A stretch of 64,000 nt of DNA from Clostridium sp. Its GTDB lineage: Bacteria; Bacillota_I; Bacilli_A; RF39; UBA660. The notes under the pieces are model-generated. The model did not search any database. It was not told the DNA's origin and saw only the letters and a list, made by a program, of their open reading frames with translations. Location of the stretch: assembly GCA_022010095.1 (NCBI GenBank), contig CP091739.1, forward strand, positions 806,001-870,000, read 5' to 3'. This document shows, piece by piece, positions 8,371 to 20,289 of the stretch (the first letter of the stretch is position 1; every line of letters begins with the position of its first letter). Position numbers and translations under genes: made by a program.

Positions 8371-10946
8371 ATGATAAAAATATTTTTATGTGATGTATAT
8401 GAAAAAAATTCTAAAAAAATATTTACCCCAGAAATGTTAGCATTTATAATACCAATATTAATTATGTCAATAGCATGTCTATTTACAGAAAACTTTCCTT
8501 TAGGAGAAGAAATACTATCAAAATACGATGGCTACTACCAATATGCTGGATTCACAAGTTACTATAAAAATGTATTACTTGGAAAAGAAAGTCTGTTTTA
8601 TTCATTCAAAGGTTCACTTGGATATAACTTCTATGCGACCGCTATATATTATTTATTTAATCCAACTAACCTATTATGTATATTTAGTACAAGTGAAACA
8701 ATATTTGAATATTACACATTTATTATTTTTTTAAGAATAGGTCTTTCAGGTATAATGATGTGTAAATATCTAAAATACAAATTCAAAAAAATCAATCTAA
8801 CTTAAGATATACAATATTCAGTATTGCTTATGCCCTAATGGCATATAACGTATGCTATTTCTTTAACTATATGTATTTTTGATACAGTAGTTTTATTTCC
8901 AATAGTTATGCTTGGTCTTGAAAAAAACTAATGTTTGAAAGAAAAAAATAGACTATATATAATATCACTTACCCTATCAATAATATCTAATTTCTATATA
9001 GGTTATATGGTATGTATATTTTTCATTATTATATTTTTATTTATAATGTAGTAATTTATAAATTAGATAAAAAAAAGTCATTAAAAGATTTTTATCATAT
9101 CAAGTTTACTTTCAGGATTTATGTGCATGATAATTATTATTCCTGAAGCAAAAAGAACTTTTTAAAAAGGAAAAAGCATTACTTTATGCTGATAGTAGAC
9201 AAACAAATTACATACATTTTAATTTTAATTTTATCAATGTATTTTATAAATCATTCCCAGGTTCAACAACATCCGAGGATTTAAAATATGGTACTGTTAA
9301 TATATATGTATCACTTTTTAGTAACAGTTCTCGTACTAAAATATTTCTTTAATAAAAAAATATCTAAAAAGAGAAAGAATTGTCACATTAATATTTGTAT
9401 TATTTTTTTCTTATTAAGTATTAGTTTTTAATCTTATTGATTATGCATGGCATTTATTTCAAAGACCAATATGGTATCCTAATAGATATATATTTACTTT
9501 CTCATTCTTTTTTTAATAACAATTGCTATGAAAGAATTAATAAATATTCAAAAGAAAGATAATATTAAATTAAATATTGTAACAATTATTGTATATTTAT
9601 TATTAACAATATATCCAATAATGCATATTAAGTTCTATTTACAACCTCTTAAATTAGTATCATATATATTAAGCGTAATACTTTTTACTACAATATACAT
9701 TTTTTTACTAAATAATAAAAAAATGCTAAATATTTAATTATAATGCTATTCTTTATAGAAATAACTTTTAATACAATAATAACTCAAAAAGAATTGCCTA
9801 AAAATATCAACATTAGAATATTATAAAAATGAATAATGAAGTTAATAGAAATGCAGTAAATCATATAAAAAGAATTAGAAGATAAAAGATAATAATTTTT
9901 TTATAGAATGGAATTAGGTACAAGTGATATTTATAATGCACCTTCTCTATATAATTATAATGGTATAAATCATTTTTAATTCAGTAAGAAATGCAAGAGT
10001 ATTAAACTTCTTAAAGAAATTCAATTATAAAGTTAATGATAATGCTAATGTTATATTTAATAATGATAATCCATATATGACATCCATACTTGGTGTTAAA
10101 TATATAAATGGTAACAAAGATGAATTATATTATGAAAAAGTATATGATACTAATCCATATATGTATTTAAATAAAGAAGCATTAAGTCTAGGATATATGG
10201 TTTATAATAAAGAATATAAAAACAACAAATAGTACATATAAAAAAACACTGAAAAATTTAATTAATTCAATGTTAAATACAAATTATGAAAGATATAGTA
10301 ATGTTGAAACTAAAATGTATAATTATGAGATAGAAAAAGAAGATAATAAAACATATGTAATACCAAAAGAAGACTTCTATGTTGAAATAAATAATAAAGC
10401 AGATAAAAGTATATTCCTTATACCAAGTAAAAATATAACATTCATTGGTTACTATAAGTTATATATTAATGACAAAAGAAATAGAAAATTCAGTTAATTA
10501 TCAAACACCAATATTCATTAATAAAAAAATGATAAATATAAAATTATAGTAAGATCAAATTCATCTAAAATAGAAATCAATTCATTAAAAATGGTTTCAA
10601 ATAGATTATAATAAATATATTGAAGCAATAAATGAACTTAAAAAAAGAATGAACTTAATATAACAAAAATATAATAAAGATAGTCATATAGAAGGAACTA
10701 TAAATGTTGATAATAATAAGAATGTATTCTTTTTTTATCAGTTCCATATGATAAAGGATGGAATATTTATATTGATAATAAGAATGTAAATTATGAAAGA
10801 TGTTATGATGCATTTATATGTATAGATTTAGAAAAAAAGGTAAACATAATATAACAATGAAATATATTCCAAATGGATTCATAATTGGGCTTATCATTTC
10901 AAGTTTATCATTTATAATAACAATAGTTTATACAAGAAAAAAATAA
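8371..10946 (+). CDS. YfhO-like polytopic membrane protein, frameshifted
   Basis: The N-terminus has a membrane helix followed by KYDGYYQYAGFTSYYKNVLLGKESLFYSFKGSLGYNFYA, read over its whole length, the conserved first loop of the YfhO family. More membrane helices follow, then an extracellular C-terminal domain and a last helix (LIISSLSFIITIVY). About 858 residues in all, the usual length. YfhO-type proteins are GT-C-like and linked to glycosylation of surface polymers. More than ten indels break it. The start could be 8371 or 8399 with a shift. A terminator follows and an acyltransferase gene lies downstream. Confidence 0.75.
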
Positions 10947-10975
10947 TAGCTAGCTAAAACTATTATTTTTTTATT
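10942..10975 (+). terminator. Terminator after the YfhO-like gene
   Basis: The stem AATAATAG / CTATTATT (10942-10949, 10960-10967) is followed by a T run and overlaps the stop codon. Confidence 0.8.
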
Positions 10976-11040
10976 TTTACTAATATCTTGTAGTCAATAT
11001 AATTATTATGATACAATTTTTCCTAGTAAGGACATAATTT

Positions 11041-12097
11041 ATGAATAAAAGAAATATAAATATTGATTTAATAAAAATCTATAGCTGTTTTTTTAGTGAT
11101 TTCGGTACACTTCTTTTTTTAAATACAAAAATTTTTATAATATGAAAATAAATGAAATAAATATGTTTGTTGGTATATTTTTTTAGAACTATGTTTATGA
11201 TATGTGTTCCGTTATTTATGATAACTACTGGTTATCTTATGAAAGATAAAAAGTTAAATAAAAAAATATTATATAGGTATTTTTTTAGAGTATTAATTAC
11301 TTATTTATTAAGCACTATTGCTATTCTAATTTATTTTTAAAAATATATAATAATGATCCTTTTTAATATAAATTATATTTTTAGAAAAAAATATTAACAT
11401 TTAGTTGTGGTTATTCATGGTATATAGAAATGTACATTGGATTATTTCTTTTTAATTCCTTGTTATAAACTTAATATATAATAATTTGAAGAGTAAAAAA
11501 ACACAAAAACAATTACTTATATTAACAATGTTATCATTAACATCTTTTTCAAGGTATATTAAATATAAAATACATTATTATTCCAGATTGGTGGATTAAT
11601 ATATATCCATTAACATATTATTTTTATAGGTTGTTATTTAAAAGGAATATAAAATTAATATTAATAAGTATGTAAATATATTATTATTTTTTTAGTTTAA
11701 CAGCACTATCAAGTTATATAAATATTATATTTTTCAAAAAGGTGATTGTTTTTAAAAAGTGAAATATATAATAATCGTGGAAGTATATTTAATGTTTTAA
11801 CAGCTGTATTATTTTTTTCATATTTATTATTAATTTAAATCTTAATAAAATGCCAAAAAGTAATATCAAAAAAATAATTACTAAAAATATCTAATTTATC
11901 ACTAGGAATATACTTGCTTTCAGTGATAGCTGATAATTTACTATATTTTCATATTTTTCAAAGATACAAACCTTTATTCATTTAAAGGATATTTTACTAT
12001 AATACCATTAGTATTTATATTATCAATAGTACTATCAATTATAATAAATACAATTTATAAATTAATAGACAAATTTATAATTCAAAAAAATATTTAA
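11041..12097 (+). CDS. Acyltransferase 3 family membrane protein, frameshifted
   Basis: The N-terminus reads MNKRNINIDLIKSIAVFLV followed by a His-Phe pair, then MICVPLFMITTGYLMKDKK. This is the characteristic start of membrane acyltransferases (acyltransferase 3/OafA family), in which the His is catalytic. About ten hydrophobic helices can be followed to the end, about 350 residues, the usual size. These enzymes acetylate cell-wall or surface polysaccharides. Roughly ten indels interrupt the frame. With the YfhO-like gene just upstream it suggests surface-polymer modification. Confidence 0.75.
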
Positions 12098-12100
12098 AAA

Positions 12101-12131
12101 AATAATAGTCGATTAAAACTATTATTTTTTT
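12101..12131. terminator. Terminator between convergent genes
   Basis: The stem AATAATAG / CTATTATT (12101-12108, 12119-12126) is followed by a T run on the plus strand and preceded by an A run. It can serve both the acyltransferase and the minus-strand repeat protein. The stem sequence is the same as that of the terminator at 10942. Confidence 0.75.
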
Positions 12132-12158
12132 GTTTGACAATTATTTTAATTTTTAGCA

Positions 12159-14281
12159 TCAAATACTTTTTCCCATATCAATATCTTGATTCTTTCCAGT
12201 ATCTTTAAATTCAAAAATTAAATGTCCATTCATAAGATGTTTTTCGCAGGTATTATAACTTCTTTTATAATATCTGTTTCTTTTATATGGTATTCTAGCA
12301 TTGTTAATAACTTTCGTTTTATTTCTAGTAACACTATAATATAAATTATTTGTATTAGTAAATGTATTAGTAACATTAATCCATTTCATACTTATTGTTT
12401 GAACTGTATCGGTAGTATTAGACAATTTAAACTTTTTAGTACCAGTCCACCCAGGAGCAATATTAGATATATCATAATCACTACTATCAAGTGTTAAAAC
12501 ATAAACATCGCCTTCATTAATATCAACATCATCAGGCTTGTCTTCACAATTTGTATCACACTTTCCATCTCCATTTGTGTCACATTTCTTATCACAAATT
12601 CCGTCTCCATCAGTATCACAATTTAAATCACATTTTCCATCTTTATTAGTGTCACAATTTAAATCGCATTTGCCATCATTATTAGTATCACAGTTTAAAT
12701 CACATTTGCCATCTTTATCTGTATCACAATTTAAATCGCATTTGCCATCTTTATTAGTATCACAATTTATATCACATTTTTCCATCTTTATTCGTATCAC
12801 AATTTATATCACATTTGCCATCATTATTTGTATCACAATTTAAATCACATTTTTCCATCTTTATTAGTATCACAATTTATATCACATTTGCCATCTTTAT
12901 TAGTATCACAATTTAAATCACATTTTCCGTCATTATTAGTGTCACAATCTAAATCGCATTTTCCGTCCCCATCAATATCGCAATTTTTATCACATTTACC
13001 ATCCCCATTAGTGTCACAATTTACATCACAATAACCATCTTTATTTGTATCACAATTTAAGTCGCACTTTCCATCTCCATTTGTATCACAATTTAAGTCA
13101 CATTTACCATCTTTATTTAAATCACAATTCAAATCACATTTGCCATCTCCATCTAAATCAATATTTGATTCTGGCCATCCATCATTATTAGTATCACAGT
13201 TCAAATTACATTTTCCGTCGTTATCAGTATCTTGATTCATTGGATTTCTATCAGGTTTGTTATCTCCATTTGTATCTTCATTAAAAATGTGGTTTCCTAT
13301 CATCATTATAATCAATATTTATATCAGGTTTTTCCATCTTTATTAGTATCACAATTTATATCACATTTACCATCTTTATTTGTATCAATATTTATATCAG
13401 GTTTTCCATCTCCATTAGTATCACAATTTATATCGCATTTACCATCTTTATCAAAAATCACAATTTAAATCGCATTTACCATCTCCATCTAAATCAATAT
13501 TTGATTCTGGCCATCCATCTTTATCTGTATCACAATTAAGATCACACTTGCCATCTCCATCGGTATCTTGATTCATAAGATTCTTATCAGGTTTGTTATC
13601 ACCATTTGTGTCCTCATTAAAATGTGGTTTCCTATCATCATTATAATCAATATTTATATCAGGTCTTCCATCTCCATCAGTATCACAATTTATATCACAT
13701 TTTCCATCATCATTAGTATCAATATTAGTATCAGGTATTCCATCTTTATCTATATCACAATTTAAATCACATTTTCCATCCCTATCAATATCTAAATTGA
13801 TATCTGGTTCACCATCACCATCTAAATCAATATTAGTATCAGGCCATCCATCATCATCAGTATCACAGTTAAGGTCACACTTGCCATCTCCATTAGTGTC
13901 TTGATTCATTAAGTTTTTATCAGGCTTCCCATCTCCCGTACTATCAACATTAAATGTAGGTTTTTTTACTACCACCATAATCAATATTTAATTTAGGTTT
14001 TCTATTATCATTAGTACAATTAACTTGACATTTCTTAGTATCAAAAAGTCAAATTAACTTCAGGAATACCATCATCATTAATATCAACATTAAATACCAT
14101 TCCTTCTCTTTTTCTTAAGATTTGCACCAATTGTAAAAAAACAATAATCAAAACAAACAAAAAGTAATAACAAAAGTATTAAAAATTCTTTTTCTTATGA
14201 CTTTTTTTCTTCTTCATTATCACTATTATTATCTATATTGTTAACATCATTATCATTAATTTTCTTAGTTTCTTCTTCCAT
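12159..14281 (-). CDS. Membrane-anchored or secreted Asp/Cys calcium-type repeat protein with TasA-like C-terminal domain
   Basis: The acidic N-terminus (MEEETKKINDNDVNN) leads into one hydrophobic helix near residues 35-55. A very long repeat region then alternates DxNxDGKCDLNCDT units with Cys-free DGWPDTNIDLDGDGEPD units; the DxDxDG pattern is that of thrombospondin type 3 calcium-binding repeats. The last ~130 residues (VYVLTLDSSDYDISNIAPGW, KFKLSN) resemble the TasA/camelysin fold. About 700 residues in all. Several indels cut it into pieces. The likely role is a calcium-stiffened, disulphide-containing surface stalk; the adjacent SipW system may process it. Confidence 0.8.
12550..13960 (-). 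repeat. Coding repeats of 36-bp class (Asp-rich calcium-type units)
   Basis: Units of about 12 codons built around ATCACAATTTAAATCACAT (plus strand) recur dozens of times with small changes. There are two versions, with and without Cys codons, and a larger block containing CDLNCDTDxDGWPxxNIDLDGDG occurs three times. Slippage or unequal recombination here could change the stalk length. Confidence 0.85.
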
Positions 14282-14447
14282 AATAACGTCTCCTATTATC
14301 AGTATAATTTTTATCATATTAAATACCATTATTCAATCGTATTTTTAACATTAATCATATTAAACAATAATTTAACCTTTATTTAAACAATCCCAAATGT
14401 TATAATTAAAAACATAAATATAAGATAACTATAGGTGAGTAAAAAAA

Positions 14448-16242
14448 TGGAAACAAGTAAAAAAATCCAAAAAGAAATAATAAAAGGTTATGAAGAATTA
14501 TATCAAAAAAAGAATTATGTTAGATAATATAACTAAAGAAGATATAGAAATTGGAAAAAGAAATTACTTTTAAATACACAAATAAGTTTTCTAAATAGAA
14601 GGTTAGATGAATTAAATAAAAAAAGTGTAATGAACTAAATAATTTTTTTCTAAAAAAAGTATTACATCCATTAAAAAAAACACGTAAAGAAAAAAAGAAA
14701 AAAATAAAAGAAGAAATTGAAAATATAAAAAAAAGCAACTACAAGAAACACAAGAAAAAAATTAAATCAATTGCGTAAAAAGAGGTACTGAAATTTCAAC
14801 TAAATCAAAAGAACTAGAAAAAAAGATTTAACAATGTTACCAGAATGTTTTTACTATAGGCAAGAAAGGGCTTTTAACAATTACTAATGAGAGTTCCAAG
14901 AATATTAAAAATATTGATTTTAGTGATAGTCCAAGTGAACTTATGGTACATGTTACTGATTATTATCCAAGAAATAAAACTATATTAACTAATTATGATG
15001 GTGAAAAACGAGGCACAGTCAAAATTCAAAAGAATGGTGTATGTAAAGAATGCGAAGCATTATCACATAGAAATACAGTTCACTTCACTATTAATAATGT
15101 TGTTACAGCAACTGGAGATGGTGCTGGATCATGGGAACAACCTAAATATGTCATTATAGAACCAATGCATTTACATACTGATGTTATCGCATTTGTTAAC
15201 CCAAGTGACTCATGGACGCATAGTTCATTAAAATTAAGTAATCAAACAATACTTTTAGTAAATGAAGAATATATTGATGAATTACCAGAAGAAGCTTATA
15301 AAGATTACAAAGTTATTTTTATATCGTGGAAATTATGCAAGTTGTATTCAACAAGCAATTTTATCCATAAGTGGAAAACTATATCCAACTGATGAAAGAG
15401 ACCCAGTACATGCTCGTTCAATTGAAAGGAAAAAGTGAAAAAAATCATTAAACTATAGAAATTTATTAATAAATTATATCAGAAATAACAGTTATAAAGG
15501 AAAAAGAACCAATATCAATAAAAAGAAGAAGAAATACATATTTTTATATGATTTAATGATTCAAAAACCCTAGATCAAAAACCTAATATTGATGAATTCT
15601 ATAAATTGGTTAAAAAAATATGATACTGATGAAAATACATTAAAATTTTTACTACTTATTTGGATTTATGAGAAATATGAATAAAACATTTTCTTTTAAA
15701 AAAATGATAAAGAAATGTATGACTTATTTTTGTAATCCAGAAAGTGTTGATATAGAAGAATTAGATGCAATAAGACAAATTTTTAAAACGTGAAGAAGAT
15801 AAAAAAACATGATAAAGAAGAAGATAATAACTTACATCAAAAACTATCCGAGTTAACTATTGCTGACTTATATAAATTTGAAAACCAAAGTTATGCAGAA
15901 TATTTTTTTAAATGTTTAGAAGAAATTACTAAAGAAAATACCTTCGAAAAAAAAGCATTTATGAATTTACAATTAAAAAAAGATGGGAAAATAGAATTTT
16001 TGTATAAATATGTATGATGGTATAAATATACAAGATATTATTGATAATAATTTTTTTCTATACAAGAAATTTATGTTGATCATAATTGTACACACTGTAT
16101 AATAACATCAAATAGAAATATGACCGCTAGAGAAGTATTAACATTAATTAATATTGCTAATCAAAGACTTATATATGAAAGTCAAATGTATACAAATAGA
16201 AATACAAAACAAAATAATGATAGTGTCGAAATAAGTATGTAA
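14448..16242 (+). CDS. Large unrecognised protein with coiled-coil N-terminus, frameshifted
   Basis: Read across frames the product is about 600 residues. The first ~120 are very rich in Lys and Glu and look like a coiled coil (KKTRKEKKKKIKEEIENIKK). A compact central part follows, intact at 14943-15320, with distinctive runs: VHVTDYYPRNK, ECEALSHRNTVHFTINNVV, GAGSWEQPKYVIIEPMHLH and PSDSWTHSSLKL. The His, Ser, Trp and Asp content suggests a globular domain that could be enzymatic. The last ~250 residues are helical. There is no signal peptide or membrane segment. I do not recognise a family. It stands alone between divergent and convergent neighbours with its own terminator. Confidence 0.6.
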
Positions 16243-16245
16243 ACT

Positions 16246-16280
16246 AAAAGATTGAAATATTTAAAATCAATCTTTTTTTA
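16246..16280. terminator. Terminator shared by convergent genes
   Basis: The stem AAAGATTGA / TCAATCTTT (16247-16255, 16267-16275) is followed by a T run and preceded by an A run, between the large plus-strand gene and the minus-strand DUF6273-like gene. Confidence 0.82.
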
Positions 16281-16285
16281 ATAGA

Positions 16286-17455
16286 CTATTTCTTTATTGT
16301 AATAATTGGTCTTATATCTAATTTATTATTATAGTCTTCATAAATATATACATCAGTATTTGAAACTGAATAACCTTTATCATTGCTAATATCACTCATC
16401 CAATAACTACCTTTAAATAAAGACATATCACTATATTTATTCGCAAGAAGACTATATTCATAATAATTTATAATTCTAATCTTACTTTTTCGTATAACTA
16501 CTACAACTCCATTTATTACTTTCTATTTCTTCACGAGTGTATCCCCCACAATATTCACCATCACAACTCTTATTATCGATATCATCACATATATCATAAC
16601 TTACTAAATCATAGTCCTTAAAAGAATTAATATAGTCATTATTAAGATAATAGTTTATGTATGAATTACTCCATCTATACTTATTCTTTTCACTACAAAA
16701 TGTACTACTCACATTACTACAATGTGATAACTTATCACTTAAAGGCAAATATTTCATTAAAGTAATTTCGTTTTCATTATTTGATAACACTATCCATTCA
16801 CTAGAATTAATATATACAGTTGAACCATCACAATAATATATATCTTTATCATAATCACTTTTATTTGTATTTAAACATTCTATATCAAAACTTATAACAT
16901 TACTAATATTACCTTCATCATCACGAAACCATATATATTTTTTTAGATTACTATAATATTTGAGTACTAAATTATTATTAGAAATATTTTCCCATTCACC
17001 ATTAAAGTCATCATTACTAGATATCATATATGAACTAACTCTATTATTAAAAATCAAATGATATAGTTGTATTATTCTTATTAAGTTTTTACATTTAAAT
17101 CTTTAAAATCACCACATTTATCTTTAATGATATTTACTTTTTCCTAAATAAGTCTTATAAACACAATAATCCTTACTTTCAATATATAATCTAACATTAC
17201 CATATTTATCTTTCTCTACTTCACCAGTACCATCTATAAAATCATTTGTTTCAATAATATTACCTTTATTATCAAGAACACCATATTTATATTTATATAA
17301 TCCACTATCAATTTTTATATACATAATTAAGTAGTTTTCTACCTTTATTTAATAAGTGAATTCTATCATACCTAAATATAAAAGAATATAAGTATTCCTA
17401 CCATAACAATAACAAATAAACAAATTAATATAATATATTTCCTAAACTTCTTCAT
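16286..17455 (-). CDS. Membrane-anchored protein with DUF6273-like C-terminal domain, frameshifted
   Basis: The N-terminus MKKFRKYIILICLFVIVMV is a single membrane anchor. Residues of about 50-150 form a beta-rich part (YKYKYGVLDNKGNIIETND). The C-terminal domain has EWIVLSNNENEITLMKYLPL, YRWSNSYINYYLN, GGYTREEI and a final RPIITIKK, the pattern of DUF6273 extracellular domains. Several Cys residues in that domain may pair. About 390 residues, broken by four indels. It is probably a surface-exposed binding or structural protein; its ligand is unknown. Confidence 0.65.
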
Positions 17456-17492
17456 ACAAAATATTATAGCATATTAAAAGGAATAATATAAC

Positions 17493-17770
17493 TTATCCTT
17501 CAATTTTCAATTTATTTAATGCTTTTTTTCATTCGCAATAACTTCTAACTTTATACTTCTAAAATCATCATAATATAGAACTTCTTATTCTTAACATCAT
17601 TTAATATTATTTTTATAAAAAAATCATAATTAGGATATATAGTTACTTCATTAACATTAACTACCTTGCTTACTTCTTCTACAAGTTCATAACCATATCT
17701 ATCACACTTAGTTGTAAAAATAGTAAAACTAATAATTCAAGTACACCTTTCTTAAATTAAATATCCACAT
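17493..17770 (-). CDS. Possible small protein, unrecognised
   Basis: One frame gives TKCDRYGYELVEEVSKVVNVNE, continuing over an indel to YYDDFRSIKLEVIANEKKALNKLKIEG before a stop at 17493. A hydrophobic stretch could precede it. The composition looks coding, but the start and several frame joins are uncertain. No family recognised. Confidence 0.35.
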
Positions 17771-17807
17771 CTTTACCTCACTTACACTATATCACTATAC
17801 TACTATG

Positions 17808-18466
17808 CTACAATAAATACTTAATTATAAGCAATATAATTATATGAATTGGATAATACAAATAGAAAAAAATACTTATTTATTTTTAATATTTACATCT
17901 GTCTTAATAAGTATAAATGGTAAACATAATATGGTAAAAAAATGTTGCTATACTAAATGAATCAACTGGATAAATTAAATAGTTTAAATAAAATAATATA
18001 AATGAAATAGATAATAACAAACCATTCTTTCTAAAATAATAGAATATTGGTACTAAAAAAATAGATATATCAAAGAGTATTCAAAAATTTAATGCAAATG
18101 GGATTAGTACTAAAATAGGCATTATCCACCACTTCTTTTTTTATCAAGAGTATAATAATATAATAATGTAAATATTAAGGTAAACATAACATTAGGTCTA
18201 TCTACATTAAATAATAAACTATATGGAAACTGTGATATTATTCCAATTATCAATAATCTAACTATGTATTTTTGATAAATCTTTTTGTTCTAAAAATACC
18301 CTATCATCATTGAATAAACAAATAATGGAAATGCTATTCTACCAATTATTCTAAAAAAATTAATATGTTAGGAAAAAAACACATATCCAATATGATCTAT
18401 AGTCATTGTTATAATGGCTATTAATTTGATAAAATTTGTATTTGTATTTAGTTTTAATTCTTTCAT
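17808..18466 (-). CDS. TraX-like polytopic membrane protein, frameshifted
   Basis: The N-terminus (FIKLIAIITMTIDHIGYVFF, then FRIIGRIAFPLFVYSM) is the signature of the TraX family, with the conserved Asp-His in the first helix and the GR-FP motif in the second. The C-terminus ends FYLYYPIHIIILLIIKY, also typical. About 220 residues, normal for the family. TraX homologues resemble membrane acyltransferases; E. coli TraX acetylates pilin. No conjugation genes lie nearby, so a role in surface acylation is more likely than transfer. At least six indels are present. Confidence 0.75.
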
Positions 18467-18479
18467 AATTTAATTATAT

Positions 18480-18505
18480 TAAAAAAAGTTATGCATTGTA
18501 CATAA

Positions 18506-18508
<3 letters not shown>
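18480..18508 (-). terminator. Terminator of metG
   Basis: The stem AGTTATG / CATAACT (18487-18493, 18501-18507) on the minus strand is followed by a T run. It starts at the inferred metG stop, which supports the indel-corrected stop at 18506. Confidence 0.8.
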
Positions 18509-20045
<1,537 letters not shown>

Positions 20046-20061
20046 TTTTCCCTCCTTAAAA

Positions 20062-20260
20062 TAAAAAGTCATAAACTAAGGACGATTAAAAACCGCGGTA
20101 CCACCTTAATTCATGACTAACATGCAACTTAATATTTAACGCATAAATACGATTTGACTCCAGAACCATTTAAAAGAACCATCATATTAGTTTTCACCAA
20201 ACACTAACTCTCTATAAATTAAGTATCTTCTTCTTTCCTTCTCCATCAATTACAATAGAT
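20062..20260 (-). promoter_or_regulatory. T-box riboswitch upstream of metG
   Basis: The T-box sequence AAGGTGGTACCGCGG occurs at 20093-20107 on the minus strand. It competes with a 15-bp terminator stem (20067-20081 with 20104-20118) followed by TTTTTATTTT. Upstream lies a region able to form Stem I, with an ATG that could be the Met specifier in AACTAATATGATGG. Uncharged tRNA-Met would stabilise the antiterminator and turn on metG. Start and end are approximate. Confidence 0.92.
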
Positions 20261-20289
20261 TTTAACACAAAATGTATCAAAAGTCCATA

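Noticed and set aside
12538..13765. Plus-strand ORFs over the repeat region
   Set aside because: They are antisense shadows of the Asp/Cys repeat protein, with Ser/His/Pro-rich low-complexity products.
12538..13990. Regularly spaced short repeats resembling a CRISPR array
   Set aside because: Repeats and spaces are both in-frame codons of an Asp-rich protein on the minus strand; unit length is a multiple of three, there are no unique spacers and no cas genes.
17808..18466. Part of a conjugative element (TraX)
   Set aside because: No relaxase, coupling protein, integrase or other transfer genes are visible nearby; TraX-like proteins are common as stand-alone membrane acyltransferases.
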